Part shown: in pieces, positions 18,115 through 25,225 of the stretch
Layout of the letters: each line of letters begins with the position of its first letter
Numbering within the stretch: position 1 is the first letter of the stretch
DNA from: Acidovorax sp. CF316
Lineage (GTDB): Bacteria; Pseudomonadota; Gammaproteobacteria; Burkholderiales; Burkholderiaceae_C
Assembly: GCF_000276605.1 (NCBI RefSeq)
Contig: NZ_AKJX01000103.1
Location: forward strand, 1 to 35,744
DNA length: 35,744 bases
Reading direction: 5' to 3'
Notes under the pieces: generated by a model
What the model saw: the letters and a program-made list of their open reading frames with translations, nothing else
The model's database searches: none
What the model was told of the DNA's origin: nothing
Translations under genes and position numbers: made by a program

Positions 18115-19152
18115 ATGACCACGACTGCAAAACCCACCAAGATCGATATCTACAACCACGTCATGCCCCCCGCCTACCTGGAGCTGGTGAACCGGCATGG
18201 CAAGGAGCCCGGCATGGTCCGGCGCATGAATTCCCTGCGCATGCTCTGGGACATGGAGGCACGTGTGAAGATGCTGGACCAGTGGCCCGAGGTCCGGCAG
18301 GTCATCACCTGTGCGGTGCCGTCGCCGGAAATGCTGGGCGGGCCCGATGTCTCCCCGGGCTACGCGCGGGTGGCCAACGAAGGCATGGCCGAAATCTGCC
18401 GCCAGTGGCCGCACAAGTTTCCGGCCTTCGTGGCCTCGCTGCCCATGAACAATCCCGCGGCCGCGCTCGACGAGATGGACTATGCGATCGAGGTCCTCGG
18501 CGCCAAGGGCGTGCAGATCCTGACCAGCGTCAACGGCAGCGCGCTCGACCGGCCGGAGCTGTTCGAGGTCTTTGAGCGCGTGACCACAAAGCACGGCATG
18601 CCGGTGTGGATGCATCCCACGCGGCCGGCCAGCCGGGCCGACTACCCCGACGAGGACAAGTCCCAGTACGAGATCTGGCAGGTGCTGGGCTGGCCGGTGG
18701 AGACCAGCGTCGCCATGGCCCGCATGGTGTTCTCGGGGCTGCTCGAAAAGCTGCCCGGGCTGCGCCTGATCACGCACCACTGCGGTGGCATGCTGCCGTA
18801 CTTTTCCGGGCGTGCCGAAACGCTGTGGGCCCAGCTGGGCAGCCGCAGCATCGACGGGTCGGACGCCGACGCGCTCAAACGCCTGTCCAAGCCGCCGATC
18901 GAGTACTTCAAGATGTTCTACGGTGACACCGTGCTCGGTGGGTCCAGTTCCGCGCTGCGCTGCGGCCTGGATTTCTTCGGCGCCGACCACGTGGTGTTTG
19001 CCAGCGATTGTCCGTTCGATCCCGAGGGCGGACCCATGTTCATCCGCGAGGGCATCCGCTCCATCGAAGACCTGGACCTCGACGAGAAGGACGCGCGCAA
19101 GCTGTACTTCGGCAACGCGTACAAGCTGCTCGGGATGCACGGCGACTGCTGA
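18115..19152 (+). CDS. ACMSD/gamma-resorcylate decarboxylase-type amidohydrolase (amidohydrolase 2 family)
   Basis: A TIM-barrel metal enzyme of 345 aa from the family that decarboxylates aromatic acids or semialdehydes without a redox cofactor, or hydrolyses C-C/C-O bonds. H167 (VWMHP), H221/H222 (THHCGG) and D298 (ASDCPFD) are in the expected metal and catalytic positions. The usual N-terminal HxH is Y13-N-H15, so one metal ligand is changed. ATG 18115 has AGGAG at 18098-18102. It is divergent from the porin and followed by the LysR gene, so it probably belongs to the same regulon. Decarboxylation is the likeliest reaction; this is inferred. Confidence 0.78.
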   Translation: MTTTAKPTKIDIYNHVMPPAYLELVNRHGKEPGMVRRMNSLRMLWDMEARVKMLDQWPEVRQVITCAVPSPEMLGGPDVSPGYARVANEGMAEICRQWPHKFPAFVASLPMNNPAAALDEMDYAIEVLGAKGVQILTSVNGSALDRPELFEVFERVTTKHGMPVWMHPTRPASRADYPDEDKSQYEIWQVLGWPVETSVAMARMVFSGLLEKLPGLRLITHHCGGMLPYFSGRAETLWAQLGSRSIDGSDADALKRLSKPPIEYFKMFYGDTVLGGSSSALRCGLDFFGADHVVFASDCPFDPEGGPMFIREGIRSIEDLDLDEKDARKLYFGNAYKLLGMHGDC

Positions 19153-19206
19153 ACGCGTTGCCGCCATCGGGCCGATGGTGCGGGATTCCCCGGATGCCTG
19201 GCGCAC

Positions 19207-19245
19207 GAGGGAGGGCCGATAATTTTCGGCTTTCTCCCTCTTTTG
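19207..19245 (+). terminator. probable terminator after the amidohydrolase gene
   Basis: The outer stem GAGGGAG/CTCCCTC and the inner stem GCCGA/TCGGC are separated by a small bulge, and TTTT follows. It would isolate the LysR gene, which starts 30 nt further on, or act as a partial attenuator. Confidence 0.6.
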
Positions 19246-19274
19246 CATAGCGCATCCCACGCCAAACTCCGCCA

Positions 19275-20180
19275 GTGAAGTTCAATTCGATTCGTGATTT
19301 TCTGGCAGTGGCAGAGCGTGGAAGTTTGCGTGCCGCAGCGCGCCAGCTGGGGCTGGCGCAGCCGGCCATGACGCGCAGTATCCAGGAGCTGGAAAAGGAA
19401 CTCGGTGCGGTGCTGTTCGAGCGCCGTGCGAAAGGCGTGCAGCTGACGCCCATGGGCGAAGTATTCCTGCGGCGTGCGAAGGCCGTGCGCAGCGAGTTCC
19501 GACGTGCCCAGGAAGAGATCGAACAGCTGCAAGGCGCGACCCATGGGCACATCCGCATGTGCCTCTCGAGCGTTGCCCATATGGCCTTGCTTCCCAATGC
19601 CCTGGGGCCGTTCAGGCAGGCCTTCCCCAAGGTGACCCTGGACCTGTTCGACGCCGTGCTGCCGCGGGTGGAGCTGGAGCTCACGGGCGGGACGATGGAC
19701 TTCTACATCGGCCCGATCCTCGGGGAAGTTTCCGGCGAGTTGACGGTGGAAAAGCTGTTCGACAATGAGCGCGTCATCCTGGGGCGCAAGGGGCACCCGC
19801 TGTCATCCGCGAGGTCCTTGAGGGACCTCGTGGGCGCAGAATGGGTCAGCACCTCGGTGACGCACCGTGCCGAAGACGAGCTCTCCCCCCTGTTCAAGCA
19901 GCACGACCTGCCCGCCCCCAGGCTGGTCGTGCAGGGCCACTCCGCGCTGACCTTCTTTTTCACGGTGGCGCATTCCGACCTGCTGACGATGCTGCCCCAG
20001 CAGTGGGCGCAGGTGCCCCTGTTCAAGGGGTTTCTGCAGAAGATCGATGTGCAGGAATCGCTGGCTGCGCCGCCGATCTGCATCGTGCGCCGCACCGGCC
20101 TTCCGCTCACGCCCGCGGCCGAGTACTTCTGCGACATGATCCGCCGGGCCGCACTGCACATGGACACCGTGGTGCCTTGA
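19275..20180 (+). CDS. LysR-family transcriptional regulator
   Basis: A DNA-binding activator/repressor of 301 aa with an N-terminal winged HTH (IRDFLAVAERGSLRAAARQL then LAQPAMTRSIQELEKELG, about res. 6-42) and a periplasmic-binding-like effector domain (about 90-295). GTG 19275 is the start giving the canonical N-terminus MKFNSIRDFLAVAE. LysR proteins act as tetramers on T-N11-A sites near -65. Nine promoters within about 15 kb of this gene have such a site at that position, making this the leading candidate for their regulator. No such site was seen in front of the gene itself. The effector is unknown, probably the aromatic substrate or an intermediate. Confidence 0.92.
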   Translation: MKFNSIRDFLAVAERGSLRAAARQLGLAQPAMTRSIQELEKELGAVLFERRAKGVQLTPMGEVFLRRAKAVRSEFRRAQEEIEQLQGATHGHIRMCLSSVAHMALLPNALGPFRQAFPKVTLDLFDAVLPRVELELTGGTMDFYIGPILGEVSGELTVEKLFDNERVILGRKGHPLSSARSLRDLVGAEWVSTSVTHRAEDELSPLFKQHDLPAPRLVVQGHSALTFFFTVAHSDLLTMLPQQWAQVPLFKGFLQKIDVQESLAAPPICIVRRTGLPLTPAAEYFCDMIRRAALHMDTVVP

Positions 20181-20198
20181 GGCCGCAGGGCCCGCTGC

Positions 20199-20264
20199 GA
20201 TGCAATCGCAGCATCGGTTTCTCATCTTTCTCATCTGTCCGTTGTTTCCCTGAGGCATTACGCT
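20199..20264 (+). promoter_or_regulatory. LysR-type promoter of the alpha/beta hydrolase-Bug operon
   Basis: GAT-N11-ATC (20199-20215), 17 nt, ATCT (20233-20236), N20, ATTACGCT (20257-20264). A perfect 8-bp inverted repeat GCTGCGAT-GCA-ATCGCAGC (20194-20212) overlaps the recognition site. Confidence 0.68.
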
Positions 20265-20332
20265 GCGCGTTCGGTGGGTGGATATGCACCCGGGCATGGC
20301 CCCACAGAAGCATTTCAACGGAGACAAAAAGC

Positions 20333-21232
20333 ATGAATACCTCATCGTTCCAACCCGGCCCCGCCGCCAAGGTCGCCGGCGACCTGACCGGGCGTGTGCG
20401 GCTGCCCGGCAGCAGCAATAGCCGCCCCCCGCTGCCCCTGGTGGTCGCCCTGCACGGCGGCACCTACACCTCGCGCTACTTCGACATTCCCGGCGCATCG
20501 CTGCTGGACCGGGCCGTGGCCAACGGCATCCCTGTGGTGGCGCTGGACCGCCCGGGCTACGGCGGCAGCCCGGCCCTGCCCGCAGCGCAGAGCACCGTGA
20601 AGGGCCAGGCCACCTACCTGCTCAAGGTGCTGGAAGACTGCTGGCAGCGCTATGGCGAGGGCACGCGCGGCATCTTCCTGATCGGCCACTCCATCGGCGG
20701 CGCCATCACCGCCAGCCTCGCCGCCGAGGCGGCCAGTGCAGCGCCCGCCTTCCCGCTGCTGGGCATTGCGCTGTCGGGCATGTGCCTCAAAACCCCGCCC
20801 GAGCACAAGCCGCTGTGGGAGAGCCTGCCCGACACCCCCACCGTGGAGATGCCCGGCCCCGTCAAGGTGCAGATGATGTTCGGCCCGGCGGGCAGCTACC
20901 ATCCGGCCATGGTCGAGGCCAGCCAGGCGGCCGATGCGCCAGCGCCCAAGGCGGAGCTGGTGGACATCGTCAGCACCTGGACGGACAACGCGCCCGCCAC
21001 GCTCGCGGCCATCCGCGTGCCGGTGCACTACCGCCAGTCGGCGCAGGACCCGCTGTGGATCATGGGCGCCGACGAGGTCGCGGGCTTTGCCCGGGCGCTG
21101 GCGCACTCGCCGCGCGTCGATGCCGCCATGGTGCAGCAGACCGGCCACTGCATGGACTTTCACCACTACGGCCACACGCTGCAGCTGCAGCAGCTGGCGT
21201 TTGCCCTGCAGTGCGCATGCGAGGCCACATGA
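20333..21232 (+). CDS. alpha/beta hydrolase
   Basis: A serine hydrolase of 299 aa with the alpha/beta fold. ALHGG (39-43) gives the oxyanion loop, S120 in GHSIGG is the nucleophile, and a His in QQTGHCMDFH near the C-terminus completes the triad. There is no signal peptide, so it is cytoplasmic. It could hydrolyse an ester or a C-C bond of a ring-fission product; which one cannot be told. GGAGAC precedes ATG 20333. Its stop overlaps the start of the Bug gene (ATGA at 21229-21232), so the two are translationally coupled, hinting that the imported compound is the hydrolase substrate. Confidence 0.82.
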   Translation: MNTSSFQPGPAAKVAGDLTGRVRLPGSSNSRPPLPLVVALHGGTYTSRYFDIPGASLLDRAVANGIPVVALDRPGYGGSPALPAAQSTVKGQATYLLKVLEDCWQRYGEGTRGIFLIGHSIGGAITASLAAEAASAAPAFPLLGIALSGMCLKTPPEHKPLWESLPDTPTVEMPGPVKVQMMFGPAGSYHPAMVEASQAADAPAPKAELVDIVSTWTDNAPATLAAIRVPVHYRQSAQDPLWIMGADEVAGFARALAHSPRVDAAMVQQTGHCMDFHHYGHTLQLQQLAFALQCACEAT

Positions 21233-22224
21233 CGACGCCACTGCGCAGAAGACAGCTGCTCGCCTGCCTGGCGGCGCCCGGCCTGCTCGGTACCGGCCTG
21301 CACGCTGCCGCGCAGGCCCGCGCCGCGTTCCCGGCCCGGGCCGTGACCCTGGTCGTGCCGTTCACGCCCGGCAGCGGCAGCGACACCATTGCCCGCCTGA
21401 TCGGCCCGCACCTGGCCGCCAAATGGGGCCAGCCCGTGGTGGTGGACAACAAGCCCGGGGCCAGCGGCGCCATGGGTGCGCAGGCCGTGGCCCGGGCCGA
21501 GCCCGACGGGCACACCCTGCTCATGGCCATCAACACCCACACCATGACGCCCGCGGTGCAGGCGAGCCAGCCCTACGATGCGGCACGCGACTTCGCCGCC
21601 GTGGCCAAGCTGGCCGAGGCCAATTTCGTGCTCGCGGTGAACCCGGCCCTGCCGGTGCAGGACGTGGCTTCGCTGGTCGCGCTGGCCAAGGGCCGGCCGG
21701 GCAAGCTCAACTACGCCACGCCGGGCAATGGCACGCCGCACCACCTGGCCATGGAGCTGTTCAAGGCGGACCAGGGGGTCTTCGTGGTCCACGTGCCCTA
21801 CCGCGGCATCGCCAATGCCACGACCGACCTGATCAGCGGGCAGGTGGACATGATGTTCGGCTCCGTGCCCTCGTTGCGCACGCAGATCCAGGCAGGGCGC
21901 GTCAAGGCACTGGCCGTGACTGGCGAAAAGCGCAGCGATCTGCTGCCGGCGGTGCGCACCTTCCGCGAGCAGGGCTTTCCTGCCATGGACGCGGTGGACG
22001 CCTGGTATGCCGTGCTGGCACCGGCGCGCACCCCGGCCGACCTGGTGCAGCGCCTGAACCGCGACTTCGTCGAGGCGATGAACCGCGCCGACGTGCAGGC
22101 CGAACTGGCCAAGCAGGGCCTGCGCGTGAGCACGGGCACCCCGGCCCAGATGGGCGCGTTGATCAATACCGACATCGCCCGCTGGAAGGGCGTGGTCAAG
22201 CGCGCGGGCATCACGGCCGACTGA
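21229..22224 (+). CDS. Bug/TctC-family periplasmic solute-binding protein
   Basis: A periplasmic receptor of the tripartite tricarboxylate transporter (TTT) type, a group expanded in Burkholderiales for organic and aromatic acids. The 331 aa start with an Arg-rich n-region (LRRRQLLA, Tat-like) and an export signal ending around AAAQA (res. 25-29). The family core follows: PARAVTLVVPFTPGSGSD, VVVDNKPGASGAMGA, LNYATPGNGTPHHLAMELF and VPYRGIANATTDLISGQVD. No tctA/tctB membrane genes are nearby, so it depends on a distant transporter or works as a sensor. Coupled to the hydrolase by a 4-bp overlap, and closed by the terminator at 22255-22289. Confidence 0.92.
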   Translation: MTTPLRRRQLLACLAAPGLLGTGLHAAAQARAAFPARAVTLVVPFTPGSGSDTIARLIGPHLAAKWGQPVVVDNKPGASGAMGAQAVARAEPDGHTLLMAINTHTMTPAVQASQPYDAARDFAAVAKLAEANFVLAVNPALPVQDVASLVALAKGRPGKLNYATPGNGTPHHLAMELFKADQGVFVVHVPYRGIANATTDLISGQVDMMFGSVPSLRTQIQAGRVKALAVTGEKRSDLLPAVRTFREQGFPAMDAVDAWYAVLAPARTPADLVQRLNRDFVEAMNRADVQAELAKQGLRVSTGTPAQMGALINTDIARWKGVVKRAGITAD

Positions 22225-22254
22225 CGCACGCGCCGGAGCGCCGATGGGGATGCC

Positions 22255-22289
22255 AAGCCAGTCGGCCCGTGCCGGCTGGCTTTTCTTTT
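22255..22289 (+). terminator. intrinsic terminator of the hydrolase-Bug operon
   Basis: AAGCCAGTCGG / CCGGCTGGCTT, with one T-G pair and a 6-nt loop, is followed by TTCTTTT, 31 nt after the Bug stop. Confidence 0.82.
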
Positions 22290-22310
22290 GGGCCGCCGTT
22301 GGTGCCCCGC

Positions 22311-22352
22311 AGAAAGAGAAAGGCCCTGGATGCCGGTCTGTATCCAGGGCCT
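22311..22352 (-). terminator. intrinsic terminator of the Fe-ADH/ALDH operon
   Basis: The perfect 10-bp stem GGCCCTGGAT (22322-22331) / ATCCAGGGCC (22342-22351) has a 10-nt loop. On the minus strand it is followed by TTTCTCTTTCT. It starts 16 nt beyond the ALDH stop. Confidence 0.82.
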
Positions 22353-22367
22353 GGGGCATGAAGGGCG

Positions 22368-23828
22368 CTACACCGGGTACTGCAGCGCACCCTGGGTCAG
22401 TGTGGTCAGGCGCACCTCGGTGAAGTCCTCGATGGCGTAGTGGCCCGAGCGCCCCCAGCCGCTGTCCTTGACGCCGCCATTGGGCATGGCCGGCTCGCCG
22501 GCCATGGTGGCGCCGTTGATGTGCACCATGCCGCAGTCGAAGCGCTCCGCCAATGCCAAGCCGCGCTGCGCATCGCGCGTGAGGATGCCGGCGCACAGGC
22601 CGTAGGGCGTGGCCAATGCCTCGGACATCGCCTGCTCGGGGTTGTCCACGGGCTGCACGATCAGCACCGGGCCGAAGGTCTCCTCGCAGCTCACCGGGGC
22701 GGTTGCCGGCACGTCCACCAGGATGGTGGGCTCGTACACGCGGCCGTTGGCGCGCCCGCCTGTCACCACGCGGGCGCCCAGGGCCACGGCTTCGTCCACG
22801 CGCTGGCGCACCTGGGCCAGGGCCCGGTCGTTGATGAGCGGGCCGATCACGGTGCCGGGCGCGGCTGGGTCGCCCATGGGCAGCGACCGGGTCTTGGCCG
22901 CCAGCTTTTCCACGAAGGCGTCGGCAATGCTGCGGTCGACCAGCACCTTGCGCGTGTTCATGCAGATCTGCCCCTGGTGGAAGAAGGCGCCGAAGGCCGT
23001 GGTGTTCACCGCCAGGTCCAGGTCGGCGTCGTCCAGCACCAGCAGCGGGTTGTAGCCGCCCAGCTCCAGCACGATGCGCTTGAGCGCGCGGCCCGCACGC
23101 TCGGCCAGCATGCGGCCCGTGGCCGAGGAGCCGGTGAAGTTGATGCTGCGCACGTGCGGGCTCTCGAAGAACGCGTCGGCGATCGGGCCGGCGTCACCGG
23201 GGCCGTGCGTCACCACGTTGAAGGTGCCCGCGGGGAAGCCGGCCTCTTCGAGCACCTCGGCCAGCACCAAGCCGGCGGACAGGGGCGCCTCTTCCGAGGG
23301 CTTGAGCACCATGGTGTTGCCGAACGCCATGGGCAGCACCACGGTGCGCCAGGCCAGGCAGAACGCGCCGTTCCAGGGGGCGAAGCCGGCCACCACGCCC
23401 AGGGGCTTGCGCACGGCCATCGCGAAGCGCCCGGGCGTGTCGCTGCGCAGCACGTCGCCCGCAGGCCGGTAGCCCCAGCCCGCGGCCTGGCGCAGCAGGT
23501 CGACGGACCAGCGGATCTGAAAGCGCGCAAAGCCCGAGGCGGTGCCGGTCTCGGCCGCCAGCAGGCGCACGAAGTCCTCGGCGCGGCGCTCCACGATGTC
23601 GGCCGCGGCCAGGAACAGCCGCTGGCGTTGCCCTGGCGGCATCGCGGCCCAGGCGGGGAAGGCGGCGTGTGCGGCGTCGATGGCGGCCTGCGCGTGCTGC
23701 CGCGTGCCGGCGGCCACCTGCGCCACGACCTCGTCCGTGAACGGATTGCGGTCGGGGAAGGTGGCTGTGTCAGGGGCGCTCCAGCGCCCTGCGATGAAGT
23801 GGGTGGTGTGGTCGATCAAGGGGGGCAT
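22368..23828 (-). CDS. NAD(P)-dependent aldehyde dehydrogenase (aromatic aldehyde type)
   Basis: Oxidises an aldehyde to the acid. The 486 aa carry the ALDH catalytic set: N153 (APWNGAF), K176 (LKPSEE), FTGSSATG (231-238), E255 (LELGGYNP) and nucleophile C289 (GQICMNTRK). The QGQICMNTR/FGAFFHQG block recalls vanillin and salicylaldehyde dehydrogenases; substrate class is inferred. The usual Lys of LELGGKNP is Tyr here (Y259). Its start is preceded by GGAG. It is the second gene after the Fe-ADH (42 nt gap), so a two-step alcohol-aldehyde-acid sequence is plausible. Confidence 0.92.
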   Translation of the reverse strand: MPPLIDHTTHFIAGRWSAPDTATFPDRNPFTDEVVAQVAAGTRQHAQAAIDAAHAAFPAWAAMPPGQRQRLFLAAADIVERRAEDFVRLLAAETGTASGFARFQIRWSVDLLRQAAGWGYRPAGDVLRSDTPGRFAMAVRKPLGVVAGFAPWNGAFCLAWRTVVLPMAFGNTMVLKPSEEAPLSAGLVLAEVLEEAGFPAGTFNVVTHGPGDAGPIADAFFESPHVRSINFTGSSATGRMLAERAGRALKRIVLELGGYNPLLVLDDADLDLAVNTTAFGAFFHQGQICMNTRKVLVDRSIADAFVEKLAAKTRSLPMGDPAAPGTVIGPLINDRALAQVRQRVDEAVALGARVVTGGRANGRVYEPTILVDVPATAPVSCEETFGPVLIVQPVDNPEQAMSEALATPYGLCAGILTRDAQRGLALAERFDCGMVHINGATMAGEPAMPNGGVKDSGWGRSGHYAIEDFTEVRLTTLTQGALQYPV

Positions 23829-23870
23829 GGGGTCGTGTCTCCGGTTCTGGGTGTGTCGTGTTCGGTGGCG

Positions 23871-25010
23871 TCAGAAGAGCAGCGTGGCTGCCATCGCGCG
23901 GTATTCGTCGGCGCTGGGTGCATAGGCCGCACTGCGGTTGAAGGGGCTGGTGGCCATGGCCTGGACCAGGCCGTCCGGGTCCGACACGCGGTAGCCGGCG
24001 CGGCCCAGGTGCGTGGGCAGGTCCAGCGCGGCATTCAGCTCGCGCAGGGCCGGGGCGATGTCGAAGCGTGAGCACAGTCCCAGCGCCTGCGCCAGTCGGT
24101 CGGACTTGGCCGGCACCTTGTCGGCGGCGATGGCCATGGCCTCGGGCAGGGCGGCCGCCACCATCATCCCGTGGTGCAGGCGCTGGTCGCCGCAGGCAAG
24201 GGCAATGGCATGTGCGGGCCCCAGGCTCTTGTGGATGGCCACCCCGCCCGCGAACGAAGCCACCATGAGCTCCAGGCGCGCAGCGTCCGCGCCGGGGTGC
24301 AGCGCGGCCTGCACATGGCCGTAGGCGCGCGCCAGGCCGTCGAGGGCGATGGCGTCCACCAGCGGGTGCGGCGGGTCGGCGAGAAAGCCTTCCAGGCAAT
24401 GGGCCAGCGCATCCATGCCCGTCGCGGCTACCAGCCGCGGCGGCAGGCTGCGCACCAGTTGCGGGTCGCTGATCACCGCGCGCGGCACGAGGAAGGGGCT
24501 GCGCGTGCCGATGGCGCGCGTGCCCGCATCGGGGTGCAGGCCGGTGGCGGGCGAGCTTTCGCTGCCGGTGCCGATGGTGGTGGGCACCACCAGCAACGGC
24601 GCCACTCCGGGGCCAATGCGATCGGGCCGGCCCAGCAGGCCGCGCGCGCCATCGGCGGGGACCTGCACCAGCGCCGCCACGATCTTGGCCGTGTCGATGA
24701 CCGAGCCGCCGCCCAGTGCGACGATGCCATCGCAGCCTGACGCCTGGTAGACGGCAAAGGCCTGGTCCGCATCGCGGCAGGTCGGGTCCTCGGCGGCGAG
24801 CAAGTGGCGTGCGGTCCCGGGCGGCAGAAAGACCGCCACCGTCTCCAGCACGCCGGCCCGCGCCAGCCCCTCGTCGCTCAGCAGCAAGGGGCGCGCCACG
24901 CGCAGCAACGCAAGCTCCCCGGGCAGGCCAGAGAGGCTGCCGGGACCGAGGATCCAGCGGGGCAGGGGCAGCACGGCGGGGTGATGGGAAGGCGAAGGCA
25001 CGGCGGTCAT
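23871..25010 (-). CDS. iron-containing (group III) alcohol dehydrogenase
   Basis: An NAD(P)-dependent metal alcohol dehydrogenase of 379 aa. The dinucleotide motif is GGGSVID (100-106), PTTIGTGSE lies at 143-151, and metal ligands are D200 and H204 (TGMDALAHCLEG), H267 (LGPAHA) and a His of LHHG (279/280). Maleylacetate reductases belong to the same superfamily, so reduction of a ring-fission keto acid is an alternative to alcohol oxidation. It is first in an operon with the ALDH. There is no Shine-Dalgarno, and the predicted promoter at 25019-25084 would start the mRNA within a few nt of ATG 25008-25010, suggesting leaderless translation. Confidence 0.88.
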   Translation of the reverse strand: MTAVPSPSHHPAVLPLPRWILGPGSLSGLPGELALLRVARPLLLSDEGLARAGVLETVAVFLPPGTARHLLAAEDPTCRDADQAFAVYQASGCDGIVALGGGSVIDTAKIVAALVQVPADGARGLLGRPDRIGPGVAPLLVVPTTIGTGSESSPATGLHPDAGTRAIGTRSPFLVPRAVISDPQLVRSLPPRLVAATGMDALAHCLEGFLADPPHPLVDAIALDGLARAYGHVQAALHPGADAARLELMVASFAGGVAIHKSLGPAHAIALACGDQRLHHGMMVAAALPEAMAIAADKVPAKSDRLAQALGLCSRFDIAPALRELNAALDLPTHLGRAGYRVSDPDGLVQAMATSPFNRSAAYAPSADEYRAMAATLLF

Positions 25011-25018
25011 GTCGCTGC

Positions 25019-25084
25019 ATGGTAGGCAGCCACAGCACTGCGCAGAAGATGGCTTTTTCGGACCTCCGATAGCGCCACTGAATC
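25019..25084 (-). promoter_or_regulatory. LysR-type promoter of the Fe-ADH/ALDH operon
   Basis: Minus-strand order: GAT-N11-ATC (25084-25068), 17 nt, ATCT (25050-25047), N20, CCTACCAT (25026-25019). An A5 run precedes GCCATCT. The predicted start point is about 25012, next to the ATG. Confidence 0.75.
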
Positions 25085-25104
25085 ACCTGCGGACGGCTGC
25101 GAGC

Positions 25105-25170
25105 GATGCTGCAGGCGCATCGCCCGCAGCTACGGCGCATCTTTTTCAACCAGGCTGCCCCACCTAGAGT
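25105..25170 (+). promoter_or_regulatory. LysR-type promoter of the lipoprotein amidohydrolase
   Basis: GAT-N11-ATC (25105-25121), 17 nt, ATCT (25139-25142), N20, CCTAGAGT (25163-25170). The recognition site is embedded in a longer imperfect palindrome, CTGCG-A-GCGATG...CATCGC-C-CGCAG (25097-25129). Confidence 0.74.
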
Positions 25171-25225
25171 CCCTGGGCGCTGGCGCTCCTGCCCGGAGCG
25201 CCCATTCAACCAGGAGACCCATCCC

